A DNA stretch of 64,000 nt, taken from the NCBI GenBank assembly GCA_004764695.1, contig SMSO01000031.1, forward strand, positions 3,395,048 to 3,459,047, in the 5' to 3' direction. The position numbers and the translations under genes are program-made. The notes under the pieces are model-generated. The model worked only from the letters and a program-made list of their open reading frames with translations, ran no database searches and was not told where the DNA came from. The DNA comes from Schizochytrium sp. TIO01. Its lineage: Eukaryota > Sar > Bigyra > Thraustochytrida > Thraustochytriidae. Positions 49,951 through 61,487 of the stretch are shown here, in pieces. Each line of letters starts with the position of its first letter. Position 1 is the stretch's first letter.

Positions 49951-52260
49951 TCATGATGGGAATTGACCTTGCTTCACAGAAGGTATCGTTAATGTCAATG
50001 CCACACACTCCCGACATGCAGAGATCGACAAGCAGTGGTGAAGATGGGTTGCATACGCATACGTTGGAATTATTGTCACCTTGGCTTTGCATAAAGGACA
50101 GGCATAAAGCGATTTTGCGCAAGCAACATGGAGAGGTACTCCAGAACAACCACACGATAGTGCTGCACCTTTCGCAATCAATACACTATGCGGTTTAATT
50201 TTTTGGCCACGAATTGGAAGCGCACAGGCAACACAGCATCCCAGAAGGAAAGAGTTGTGAATTGGATGCGTGATGCGATCAAGCAGAGACTGAGCGGCCT
50301 CATCTATATCTTCAGGATATCGATAGCGACGTAGCCACAGATCATCAATATACACATCACGTCGAGCAAAATCGCCATGTTCCTGCATCCAGGTCTCATC
50401 AGATGGAGCAAAAAGCCATGCTTTGATTGCCTTCATAACCGAATCGCGAGATTGCAAATGATCAAAAAACTCGGGGGCCATTTTTCGAATGGTTGGATAA
50501 TGTCTTGCAGGAACCATGGGAAAATCATGATGTTCCACATGCTGCAGTTCTCCAAAATTTGCATACTGCCAAATGCAAGAACCCGTGTAAGATATGGTTG
50601 GCTGAGGTTGAAGTTTGAGTAGCTGTTCGAGTGATAGCGCATCCGAATACTGTGTAATTTCTTCATCTAACTCCGGACTACGCCATGTATTCTCATGCTG
50701 AATGAGCCAGAATCCAAAGTAAGGGTGGCAACCTCCGCCATGTGAGAATGCGCCTGAAAACCAAACATAGATGAGAGCATAAAGCCCTCCAATTCTCCAC
50801 GCGATAATTTGGGCAATCAACATGAGCCCTTCATATTGGATCATCGGTCGATGGGCTCGATCAAGCAGAATCTTTCGAACGCAAAACATAATGTACATGA
50901 ACATCGGTACAAATGACGCCCAGAAAAGTCGTTTCGGCCAAGAGTTCGACAAATCCAGGTTAAACTTATAAAACTTGTCCCCTCGATCCATGAATTCTCG
51001 AATCATTTCAGAATGATCAGCTGCTAAAGCTTCGTCTTCAAAAAACTCTGACCATCGTTTCAAAATAACGCGAGACTTTTTGGGACGTGTCATGTTTATT
51101 GTGAATTGAACATGTGGAGGTGAATACCATGGTTGGAAAAGAATATCCCCGTCCCGATCCATATCAGTACCAGTAAAAGCGTGATGGACTGCATGATAGT
51201 TTTGATAGTACATTGCCCAAGGAAATACGCAAAGAGTCGATGCGATAGTCATCGCAAGATACCTCAATCCTGGATGCCGTGTGACATGACTTAAGTCATG
51301 GTTCAAAGCTTGAAAGCCATACACCGCAGCAGCTCCAACAGTTGCTGATAATAGAAGCGAAACAATGTAGCTTTTCAAATATGAAACAAGAATTCCTGTC
51401 GACACGTGAATACTGTAAATGAATAGTAACATTATGGCTTCCCAAAAACCATCTCCGGGGTTCCCGGAACGCGATTCATAAAGGCTTCTAATCTTTGGAT
51501 ACCGCTCCAGAATGACCTTCCTGCGCACACGGTGCCAGTCGGCAGTACTGAAGGTCATTTCAATATCTGGCGGTGGGGCCAAGGTCATTGAAGGTAACTC
51601 CTCACCTTTGCACTGAAACTCACTTTCTAAGACCTTTACACACGCCCTGATATCCTCTTCCCCAAGTTTGTCTGCGCCAATCAGGACCATAATGTACGCA
51701 CGAAGTTGCAGACATCTTGCCACTGCCATTTTATCATTTTGTCGTTTAATAATCTTGTCACACAGAAACAGAACAGACATTAGGTGACCCAGTGATAGCT
51801 GTGCTTCCGCCATCATGAGCTCTACTCGATCCTTTAAATCACTAATCCACTGGACTGTCTCTGTTGCGTCCTTTCCTGGGATTTTCTTCTCCTCCAGACT
51901 CTTTTCTAAATCTTGAAGTGCAGTACGAGCCCACTTCCCGAGGTACACGCACTTTTGATACATACCACTTCCTTGAAAACGTTCCATCTCATGAATAACG
52001 CGATTTACGTTGCGTTTGCATTTTTTGTAAGGTAAATTGACCTTGGCAAGGCGCTGCCATGCCGACACCGATATGCCGGTCAGACTGACCTTCCGCAGCG
52101 GCGTTGCCTCCGGAAGCATCTCCTCGTCCCCTTCGGCTGCAAGATTTTCAAGGCCTAGAGTACCAGATCTCAAGATTTCCAATTCAGGAACATCAGAATC
52201 ATCGCTAGAAGCCGAGTCTGAGGCCTCTACAATGGCCTCAATGGTAGCATTCTTCTCCAT
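49951..52260 (-). CDS. DEGS: Dihydroceramide desaturase fused to N-terminal helical and C-terminal RING-CH-like domains
   Basis: A 769-residue protein in one frame with three parts. Residues 1-230 are an acidic leader plus amphipathic helices, perhaps TPR-like. Residues 233-640 form a sphingolipid delta4-desaturase (DEGS) domain: the entry block WHRVRRKVILERYPKIRSLY, membrane helices, and the three iron-binding histidine boxes HDLSH (321-325), HAVHH (356-360) and QHVEHH (573-578, followed by DFP). This ER enzyme class desaturates dihydroceramide to ceramide. Residues 675-724 carry CVAC, CGC, HVAC and CPLC, a C4HC3 spacing like RING-CH (MARCH-type) ubiquitin ligases. Normal DEGS proteins have about 320 residues and an N-myristoylated start, which is absent here. 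A self-contained enzyme/E3 fusion is inferred. Confidence 0.85.
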   Translation of the reverse strand: MEKNATIEAIVEASDSASSDDSDVPELEILRSGTLGLENLAAEGDEEMLPEATPLRKVSLTGISVSAWQRLAKVNLPYKKCKRNVNRVIHEMERFQGSGMYQKCVYLGKWARTALQDLEKSLEEKKIPGKDATETVQWISDLKDRVELMMAEAQLSLGHLMSVLFLCDKIIKRQNDKMAVARCLQLRAYIMVLIGADKLGEEDIRACVKVLESEFQCKGEELPSMTLAPPPDIEMTFSTADWHRVRRKVILERYPKIRSLYESRSGNPGDGFWEAIMLLFIYSIHVSTGILVSYLKSYIVSLLLSATVGAAAVYGFQALNHDLSHVTRHPGLRYLAMTIASTLCVFPWAMYYQNYHAVHHAFTGTDMDRDGDILFQPWYSPPHVQFTINMTRPKKSRVILKRWSEFFEDEALAADHSEMIREFMDRGDKFYKFNLDLSNSWPKRLFWASFVPMFMYIMFCVRKILLDRAHRPMIQYEGLMLIAQIIAWRIGGLYALIYVWFSGAFSHGGGCHPYFGFWLIQHENTWRSPELDEEITQYSDALSLEQLLKLQPQPTISYTGSCIWQYANFGELQHVEHHDFPMVPARHYPTIRKMAPEFFDHLQSRDSVMKAIKAWLFAPSDETWMQEHGDFARRDVYIDDLWLRRYRYPEDIDEAAQSLLDRITHPIHNSFLLGCCVACALPIRGQKIKPHSVLIAKGAALSCGCSGVPLHVACAKSLYACPLCKAKVTIIPTYAYATHLHHCLSISACRECVALTLTIPSVKQGQFPS

Positions 52261-53770
52261 TGCAAGGAGCTGATGCCTTTATTCGTTCTTTTAAATTTGC
52301 CTGCTCTCGTAGTAGTCAGTCCTTCGCTATTGAGATTCTCCGATGCGGTCTCTTCGGTTGTGCACAATAGAGCCAAACGGCCTTCAAGCCAGACAACCCC
52401 AGGTCCTTTCACCCAGAAACCAAGCTCTTCCGAACTGGCCAGAGATCGAATTGAGGTGCCCACTAGCAGCAAACTTCGCCAGTGAGCTCGCCGGGCCTGA
52501 AGCAGTACTGCTACGATCAACTTGCAGTCGAATCAGGTAAAATTGCGCGCATTTTGCTGTCGAAGTTTCCGCTATGTCCGGTTAGTTACTTCTAGAAAGA
52601 GTACTATGTAGAAGTTCTATAGTTTTACATAGATGGCAAATACTCTCGGAGTGCTCAGCGCAGGAGGCGCATTTGGTCATTTGGTCATTTGGTCATTTGG
52701 GCTATGAAAAAAATGCAAACTTGCGAGGAACGATGACAACGAAGATCGAAAGATGTTGAGTCCATTTCATAGGATTAGGTCTAGCAAGAGTAGTTTTTTA
52801 AACACTCACGAGGAGTGGCAGAAGTCTTATGAAAAGAGGAACCGAACCTTCAGATGAGTGTAATGTTCTGCAGGTTAGAAGCTTGTGCGTAGATATGACG
52901 TGAAGCTGGTTTAGATACCAATAATTAGGCAAGATATAGCGTGGGGGATTCCCTCAATCTCAATTATTGAGCAATTGCGTCGAAGGGACGAATTTCCCTA
53001 AGTCTTCAATCAAGGAAAGGACTTAAATGCCCACAACATATGTGCCTCGACTTTGACAAAATGGCAAGCTCATAAACCAAGAGCAAGTCTAACAGGATTT
53101 ACAATTATTTCACCCAAACTCGAAATTAGGGAATTCCAAGAGTCTTGCATTCTAGTGCGCAGTCTGTGGTATTACCTTTCCAACGCACTAATCTTTCTAT
53201 GAACTACAGCTTTTTTGCTAACTTGGCTTTTCCATCCCCCTGACAGACACCCATTCTCAAGACCAGAAACCACGACTGATTGCAACAGACACCAATTGGA
53301 AAGAGTTTAAGTACCTCGGTGATACCACTCAAAGCACAAGTTCAACATCATTCTCAAAGCGCATCCCATTTGAGGTGAGATCTATAAGACTACATAGAGG
53401 AGTCTTAGCTATCTCCCTTTTTTTCAACAAAAGGGTTTTTCCACTAACAGACTTAAAGTAAGGTTGTTATCATTCCTAGTTACTAGGCACGCCCAGCAGA
53501 AACGGAGCGCAAACTCAAGTTTTTACCGTCTTTCGAATTCTCAGTTCCTCGAAGGCAGGCTCCAGACCTCGTGGACTGGCTCAGTACCGACCTCATTCTC
53601 TGCGTTACAGTTTTATTTAGCCAACAGGCGCACGCACTGTCGTACATGAGTTGAATTGGAGTTGTGTTCTTTTTCTTTGATCTCTGCAACGTTCGCAGGG
53701 TATTATTGAAGTGGTTTTGCGCGCTCTAGATTCGCCATAAACCCGACGGTGACATTAAGTATCTCCAAGG
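52261..53770. other. Divergent intergenic region, desaturase / large coiled-coil gene
   Basis: About 1.5 kb. The first 280 bases are GC-balanced and open in several frames on both strands (probably 5' leader). The rest is mixed sequence with no recognisable gene, apart from a short 8-bp repeat at 52671-52701. Confidence 0.5.
52671..52701. repeat. 8-bp tandem repeat, about four copies
   Basis: Unit ATTTGGTC, read directly. Confidence 0.9.
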
Positions 53771-56700
53771 ATGATCAAAGTGCCCACGGGGACACCACCG
53801 TCGAAACCAAGTACACCAGATCGTTCACAAAAGCGGTTTCCAGTTGTTCAAACCAAGGATCTTGCGCTCGAGGATGATGATACATATTACAGGCGTAGCT
53901 ACGAACCAAATTGGCGCTCAAGAACGACTGTGTCACCAATTATTGATGTGACAATCACATCTCCAAACCATTTTGACCGTGAGCAGATGGCACGAAGCCA
54001 ACTTGAAAGTTTTCAAGGTAGGGTCGTCGAGGAGGTAGACCAAGGTCGAGCTCCTACACCGCATTCAGCAATGGACGGCTCGCTTGATATTCCAGGGTTT
54101 CACAGATCTTCGACTCCTCAAGTTCATGGAGAATCAGGAAAAGTTCCATTGAGTTTGGCTGCAGAATTAAAAGATATCGAACGAGCCAGTCAGCAACTTC
54201 TTCAGAATATGGAACTCATGGAGCTCCGAGCATCTCGATCTGCTCATGACCTTGGTTCGCAAGATGTTCAACGGAAAGAGCAAGTCGAGGCAAAGAGGAA
54301 AGCTAAGTATACCGAGACAGGGGTTCCAAAGGGCATTGGCAGTCGAACTGCGCAGCGCGCAGCTGCTCGCAAAGAGTGGAAGGAAAAGGTAGGTAAATCT
54401 ATTCCCTTTCGACAACGCCCACAGTCAGCTTTCCGCCCAAACTCCCGTCCAGCTTCTCAGGCTACGCGAAGCAGCGAACATCAGAGCCAAGGGAGTCAGA
54501 ATAAGAAAATCATTTCAAGAGATGCGATGATATCCGATGACAATAAGGAGAACCAAAACCGCAAACAACGCACAACTGCAGTAGCCAACGAAAAAGCAGA
54601 AAATCGACGTTCTCAATCGCCAGCTCATAAGCCATATATTCACAAATCCCGCACAAATACACAGACCAAAAGGCTTTCAGGACACACTCTCTTGGAAAAG
54701 GAAATCAATAGAAATAACTCTCAACTTGCTCTGGGTTCTCGCAGTCGATCTTCTTCTCCTGACAAGCAACAGCAGAGAATAGAACCATCGGCTATGGCTT
54801 CCGCTGTACATAATTTTAAAGACCCATTCCATGAAAGCCCAAAAGCGCACGGTTATATGGTTGAGGCGGAACTTGCCCGCCTTCGCAGCGAACTAGAAGC
54901 TTTGCAATCAGTGTCTACAGTACAAGCAAACCTTAAAACAGCGAAATCCGAAACCCTTGATCTTTTGGACCAATTCCCGCAATTCACAGATGCAATCAAG
55001 TCCATGGAAGAGGATACTTCAGATGCAACACGGGCCTTACATGACCGAATTGCATCTTTAGTACAAAGCTACCGTCATATGAATGAGTTGGTGGTGCGAG
55101 CACCTCTTGGCTTCATAAGCTCTGAGATGGCTAAATCAGAGGAAAAAGCGAAGCCTATATGGATGCCCCATCGAGAAGATTTTGATCATACCCTATTACA
55201 AGCAGAAGCTCAGGATATTGCTTTTCGCAAACGACAAATTGATGCCATGCTACAAGAGTCTCACCAACCCGTATTTGATCCGTTCAGCTTTACCACAGAT
55301 GGAGAGCTGGTCCAAACTATCCGAGAGAAAATTCGTCAAATAGATGCAGATATTATTGCTTTCGTCGAGGATTCATTTGCTTTCCGAGCCCGAAAAGCGA
55401 AGGATGAAGCCCGTTCAGATGCACGACATAGAGCAAGTAGGCGCCAGCCAATGTTTGCTCCGGACAAGGAAAATACGGCGATCTCCACATTTGAGCCGAT
55501 TGCTCCATGGATGGGTCCTGAGGCATGGGCTCGGATGAGACATCCACTCGATGCTAAAGAACCTCCAAAGCCGCCTAAAATTCTCCAAACCAAAATGCGC
55601 AAACCGCACGTACGATTTGCAAAATCAGCGTCATCAGTGCCTATCAAGCCGTACGAGGAACACGGTACTTTTGCAAAGGATGATGATCAGGGGTTTGTAG
55701 CAACAGTGGAACATCATCTCAATACAAACTCAGATGAACCACCGAGCGAGCAAGCTTTTGTGCAAGAACCCACGGTAAAGATACCTAGACAACCCACCGC
55801 CCGTGAAAGGGTTCGTAAACGAGAAGAGGAGGCTGAAGAACGCAGACGCCGCGCGGCCGCCTCAGCCAAGCAACGTGCGCGTGAAAGGGCTCAAGCGGCA
55901 GCGAAAATCGCAAAGAACCGTGAATCGTCCCTACGCCCGATGAATCCCGAGACCAGGCTTGGAAAACATCAACCAGATGTGACTCAAGATCATACTCCCT
56001 CTGGGGACGACGATGTACAAGAAATAAGTACAATTCTTGATGCACTAGACGATCGACGCCATACTCAGGCTGCATTTGAAGCTTCTGAACGTGCCGCTCA
56101 AAACACACTCGGCACCCGCTTAAGAGATGGTCTTCTTGACTCAGAGAAGGGAGCTCAAGGGGATGAACCAACTTTTGGGAATATTGACGCCATTTCGTTG
56201 GTTAGTAATGTTTCTTATAAAGAAGAGATTCAGAACACTGACAAGCCAGAACCTGAACCTGAAAAAATTGCTTTACCTGGCTCAATAATTACAAAGATGG
56301 TCACACGCTTTTGCGAGACTTTAGGAAAGCGGAAGCAATTTGCTATGGGATTCAGCTATGATGCAGTTGGATCCCTTCTAGCCCAATGCCAACAAGGCGT
56401 TAATGCAGATCGTGATTTGTGGGTGCAGAGCCTTGCCGTAGCTCAGGCTAACTTCCTCCAAATGATGTTCGCGTACAGGATTGGACTTCAGGAAGCTTGT
56501 TTTGAGAATCTGTTGGATGAGGGCGTCCCTGTGGAAAAGATTACTCAGTTGCTGACCATTGGAGAACAATTTTTCTCTGCGATTGATGTAAAATGTATAA
56601 GTTTGCAAAAAGATGAGCAAGCAGCAATTCTAGCACTTGCTCATCAGCACATTAGTGCATCATCAATTCCTACTTCAGGAAAGATGGCTCTTACATCGTT

Positions 56701-58522
56701 GCTTGGGAGAGTCGACTTCCTTGCAACTGCAAGTGGTATTGAGGCATTTTCTTCAGCTGTGCGTGCTGCACAAGGTGTTCAGCTTGCTATGTTGGGCCAT
56801 AACATCGATGCTCGAGCACGTGCTTCGATTCAAGCAGCCTCTGCAGTCTTTACACAGAGTCCTGTTATCGCCAAGGCGTCTGCTGCAGACTTGGCAGCTG
56901 CAATGGCAGCAGTACAAGGAACAGCACTGATATTGGCGAGGGGAGATGCTCCTTTAGGAGACCTTGAGATTTCATCTTTGGCTTCCGCAATTAGTTTTCA
57001 TTGCGCAAAGAACGGTTATCCATTGCAAGAGGCTGGTCAGACTGCAGTGCGAGTCACTTTGTCAGAAAGTTTGAGGGCTCATCAGCAGGTGCTTCAAGCT
57101 CTTAAAGATGCATCTCGTCATCTTGAGGCAGAAAGAGCCTCAAGTGCGGCGGAAGAGCTTCCCCAACCCCCATCGGCAGAGTTCCTTGCACGCATTTCTA
57201 ATACTGTAGACTCTGATATCGAAATGATAGAAAGCACTTTACAAGGCTCGCTTCCTTGTGGTAGGGCGTTTTCTTCTTTGTATAAAGCCTTTTATGACGA
57301 CGACAATTTTGAGATGGGAGGGGCAGAACCTCTCGATACCGTCGCTGCGCGTATTGTCGTGGAGGTAGCATGTGAACGCGCAGCGAGGGCGCGGCATCTT
57401 GATAATCCCGGGTCACTTGCACGTGTTCAGCGAGATATGGTGCACCGTATCAGAGATGTGCTTGCATTGCACAAGCACCAGGCTGCACCAGAGCCAACTC
57501 CGGCTTCGAAGCAAACATCCAATCTCGCTGATAGCATTCCTGATATTGATCAAGTTGCAACTGTGTATGTTACTGGAGAGCCGCAATGTCATGATTACCA
57601 AGACGCAAATATTGCTTCGCAAATTCCAGTTCCAGAGAGAGAATTGGGAATCAAACCGACACCTTTACAACCTTCTGTGGAGCAGCTCGAAAGCTATCTT
57701 CGTAGCGGGGTTTTAGCCGAAATGCTTGTGCGAGAGACAACTGATAGCATTGTTACTTCAGATGTAAGCGCCACAACTCATCAAGCCGGCAATTCGCTTG
57801 CAGGCGGTACCCAAGAGGAGAATCTTACTCAAGCATCATTGATTTCTGGAGGCGTTGTTCAATGGTTTATTGACCACGGGGAGCATATCGAGCCAAGCCA
57901 GGTGAGAGATGCGGCGCGCGAAGTTGTCACTGATGCTGTTCGTTCTCTGCCTCAAACTCAAGAAAACGAACTCGAGGAATCCAGCAAGCAGCTCGAAGAA
58001 GCCTGGGACCTCGAAACAAATATGCGACCTTGGTCCGATGAAAATATTCTTAGTCTTGTGACAAACCTTGTGCTTGCTCAACTTAGTTCTACAAATCAGG
58101 CTTCTGCCGAAGCCTCTGAGAATGCCGAGTCAACTCAAAAAAGTAAAGGTTCACCGCGAGACTCACTTGAAATTGCATCCAATGCGGCCCTGGCCTCTAG
58201 ACTGGCTGCTGAAGCTGCCGAACGAGGATTCAAATCTCGTGAGGAGGACGTGCGCAGTCGCGAGCGTGAGCTTGTGGAGCATGAACAACGACTTGCCTTG
58301 CGTGAGGCAGAAGCACGCACTTTAGCTGCTCAAACTGAACTTCGACTCAAGGAAGAGTCATTATCACGCCTTGCGTCAGAGTCGTCAACAAGGCAAGAGC
58401 TTCTTATTGAACAAGAGCGGCAGAGAGCTGCAAACCTTGAAGCTGCTCTTGATAAGTTTGGTTCTTTACAAATGCAAACTCTTACTGTAGCATTAGATCG
58501 CATGCAATCTCTCTTTACAACA

Positions 58523-58558
<36 letters not shown>

Positions 58559-59455
58559 CAGCAATTTCAGCAAGACAGTCTAGCTACTCGTTTGATGCTC
58601 ACTCAAGGTCACGATGTAAGCCCCTCGTCTGTACATCATGTGGTCTCTCTTGCTACGCAAACTGAAGATGGAGATCTCGAAGCCAGCACGACAGAGCAGA
58701 TGCGGTCAGTTGTGTCTCTTGCTGTCGAGACAGTATATGAAGAAGCAACCACGGACATACATCTCGAAGAAACCAAGACAGATGCGCAAGCCTTATGGAC
58801 GGACGTTGCATCTCAAATAGAGAGTAAAACAACAGGCCTAGAGGATACAGACACTGCATCAACTCATTCAGCATCCAATCGACCAAGCATTCCGAACAAC
58901 GACCGCTCTGATGCCGAAGATAGCATTGGTGAAAGATCGCATGATTTGGATCAATCACAATATGCGGAGGGAAAAGATCTGTCTGCATTGGATATCTCAG
59001 CTGTTCATGAGCCTCCTTCACCTGAAGCTGAGTCGGTAGGGACATCTTTCACTCTGGTTTTGCCCAAGGCACATGCTCGCCAACATGGGGGTGTGCGTTC
59101 ATTCATGACGCCTGCACTGGAACAAGAATCCAACAAGGCTACCTCATCCAAGGGATTTCAGGCAACCTTGCTGGAGTGGTCTTCCAGTGATGAAGACGAT
59201 GATGATAATGACGGAGGGGCTTCGCATGACTCTCGTTCGTTATCGGAAGGCGAGCTTGATGTTGCGGCAGGTGATTTTAGTGATGGCGAGGAGGTACCTT
59301 TGACCATGGCGTACAGAAGCGCTCTCCAGCCAGCTGTTACGGGAGCCCCTTGGGAAGCTGGGAAAATGCCAAATATCGAGACCTTATATTCAAAGAATGT
59401 GTCTGTCCCAAGTTCGCCAGGAGCAGAATCAGTGTCATCTCTTTCCTCTGGGTAA
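53771..59455 (+). CDS. Large disordered/coiled-coil protein, candidate centriolar scaffold
   Basis: A 1,894-residue single-frame protein I cannot assign. Residues 1-350 are polar and disordered (Pro/Ser/Arg/Gln-rich). Coiled coil is likely at about 360-440 (AELARLRSELEALQS), a basic Glu/Arg/Ala helix at about 675-720 (RVRKREEEAEERRRRAAA), an Ala-rich helical domain at about 830-1130, and a strong coiled coil at about 1485-1580 (REAEARTLAAQTELRLKEES). Poly-Gln lies at about 1584-1600. The C-terminal 120 residues are acidic with WSSSDEDDDD and SLSEGELDV motifs. This layout recalls centriole/basal-body scaffolds, and a TALPID3-type protein is one guess, held weakly. The ATG follows an in-frame TAA 12 bases upstream, so the start is secure. 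Confidence 0.75.
58521..58564 (+). repeat. CAG/CAA array coding poly-Gln
   Basis: Nearly pure CAG then CAA triplets inside the large coiled-coil gene. Confidence 0.95.
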
Positions 59456-59713
59456 AACTCTCAATCGAGAGAAGATATATATGGATCACTCAGAGGTTGC
59501 AAGCAACTATTGTATGCGTCTTGTTGATGAATTTAAAAAGGTTAGATAGGCATATAGATAGAGAAATTGAAAGAAAACATGATATTATCGTAAATTTTGT
59601 TTGTTTAATATATGGTGTAAACATATGCATATTTTCTATGTTTGGAACGTGTTAGATGTATTCATGGGTCAAATTTAATGCTTGGTAGTATCAGGGTAAG
59701 GATATATGAGCAA

Positions 59714-60562
59714 TCAGATCTCGTCTGGCTCGCCGAACATAGCAAGCTTGGCACGAGAACCAGACTTCTGAGGAAGATAGCACTTGCGAAGCAGCAGAAA
59801 AGTATCAGAGCTGACTGCGGGCATGGTAAGAACGTGATAGTTTTTCACATCTCTGTCCAGGTCAAAAAGAATTATACCCTCCGGATTCTGCAAGAACTTA
59901 GCCAGGGCACCAGTCTCGGCGAGTTTAAGGATGCGGTTCGGGGTGCCAATAGCAGCGTCGAGTTTGCTGCCAGGGCCTTGAAGGTACTTAACCTGCTCTT
60001 CAAGTTTCATATGTTTGGCAAAGAGTTTTCCAACAGGCCGTTGGAGACTAGACAAATTCTTGAGCATCTCGCAAGCGCGCACAGCAGAGCGTGTGATGAT
60101 GAGAACAGTGCTTTTCTTCTTAGAGTCGAGGTGTTTCTTCAAGTTGCCTAAAGTCTTACTACAGGACTCCATGCTCCAAAAATCTGCCTCCACGTACGGC
60201 TGAACGCCAGGGTAGAGCTCCAGTTTGGACAGCTTGCTCCCATCTGTCTCATAGCGGTGTTGAAACCACGCGTGCACGGAGCCTCCACTTTCTTCAAGAG
60301 AGACATCCTGGCGCTCCTTAGTTCGCTGTTTGCTGGACATGCTCTGAGCACCTTTCTTGCCATTCTTCTTCTTGGTCTTTTTGGGTTTGCTTGAATCAGA
60401 TTCATCCGTGACTTTAGCTTTCTTCTGTTTCTTCTGATCCTTTTTAGTCGCTCCAGCAGTGCCTTCATGGGTTGATTTACTCACATCTTCTTCATCGCGA
60501 GGCCGTTTCTTCGAGGCAGTGGCTGCAGCATCTCCACCGATGCGAGCATCCAAAATGGCCAT
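59714..60562 (-). CDS. CMSS1: CMSS1/Cms1-like ribosome biogenesis protein
   Basis: A 282-residue nucleolar-type protein. The first 100 residues are Lys-rich and low complexity (KKDQKKQKKAKVTDESD), as in other CMSS1 proteins. The conserved domain follows: VLIITRSAVRACEMLKNLSS, KLFAKHMKLEEQVKYLQG, AAIGTPNRILKLAETGAL, ILFDLDRD. It looks like a degenerate DEAD-box helicase domain, with the TPGR-like motif as TPNR, and probably lacks ATPase activity, as known for the family. Cms1 associates with the small-subunit processome. The gene converges on the large coiled-coil gene, with 258 bp between stops. Confidence 0.88.
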   Translation of the reverse strand: MAILDARIGGDAAATASKKRPRDEEDVSKSTHEGTAGATKKDQKKQKKAKVTDESDSSKPKKTKKKNGKKGAQSMSSKQRTKERQDVSLEESGGSVHAWFQHRYETDGSKLSKLELYPGVQPYVEADFWSMESCSKTLGNLKKHLDSKKKSTVLIITRSAVRACEMLKNLSSLQRPVGKLFAKHMKLEEQVKYLQGPGSKLDAAIGTPNRILKLAETGALAKFLQNPEGIILFDLDRDVKNYHVLTMPAVSSDTFLLLRKCYLPQKSGSRAKLAMFGEPDEI

Positions 60563-61487
60563 GGCAGGTCAGGAAATCCACGCTGCAAAACTCCCGAAGC
60601 TCTTTTGGTGAGCTCGTGATCCAATGACAATCTGGCGAGCCTAACTTGTCTCTTGAAATCCTGATTCCTTTCAGGTTTGCTTGCACAATCTCAAGTCGAT
60701 ATTGGGCTCTTCATTCTGTGCCACACATAATTTTATTTCCTTCAGTCATCATAGTAGTAGGAGTAAGAGAGAGTGTCTGGAGACCAGCCACCCATTTGCA
60801 GACTGCGCAACCCAGATAGCCGTTGAGATAAGGCCATCTTCGACGATTTCTTTCTTTCTGTGTTGCGTGCTACAGAAACTAGGGATTTGGAGAAATGAGA
60901 AGCCCAGCGGGGGAATAAGCAAAATAGATTAATTGCATGTGCATAGGCGATTCTTGCGTCCGTGAGCACCAATCATAGCCTTGAGAATATTTGAGAGCTT
61001 GGAAAGCCTTATTAAAGTTTGGGCAGAGTACCAACTTGCAGAGAAGCGTATATTACGAGGGTAACGGGAACCTGCTGCAGAGAGAATCTGCAGTGTTGAT
61101 ATAAAGAGGTTCCCGGAGGAGTGCAATAGTAAATATTTAAAGAGATAGCCTTACTGATTGTTGTTGGGGAAACAATACTAGACGAGTCAGTAATTAGTTG
61201 AGAGTAGTTGGAAAACGGGAACGAATAGTAGCAAGAAGGAAACGAGAAAACCAGCAATAGCAAGACGAGGGCGTTAGTATCATTTAACCACCCAGTCACG
61301 GAAGGCCTTGTACACGCATATGTGCAGCTTTGGTGTTGAGGCAAACAGCTAAATAGTTCTTTTACCACTCGACCTTGTTTACCTGCACCCTGCAGCTAGG
61401 TCATTTGGCTTAGTTGTAAGGGCAAGTGCTCGGAGGGCAGCTTCTCTTGTTACGTTAAAGTTGGATTCTTGAGCAGCGCCTGTTGAA
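60563..61487. other. Divergent intergenic region CMSS1 / 5-phosphatase-like gene
   Basis: About 925 bp, mixed composition, no recognisable gene. Open frames on the minus strand (61012-61368 and others) are hydrophobic or mixed without support. Confidence 0.55.

Noticed and set aside
52227-52520. Minus frame just upstream of the desaturase start
   Set aside because: Different frame from the desaturase, no splice signal that joins them, and the plus strand is equally open; treated as leader sequence.
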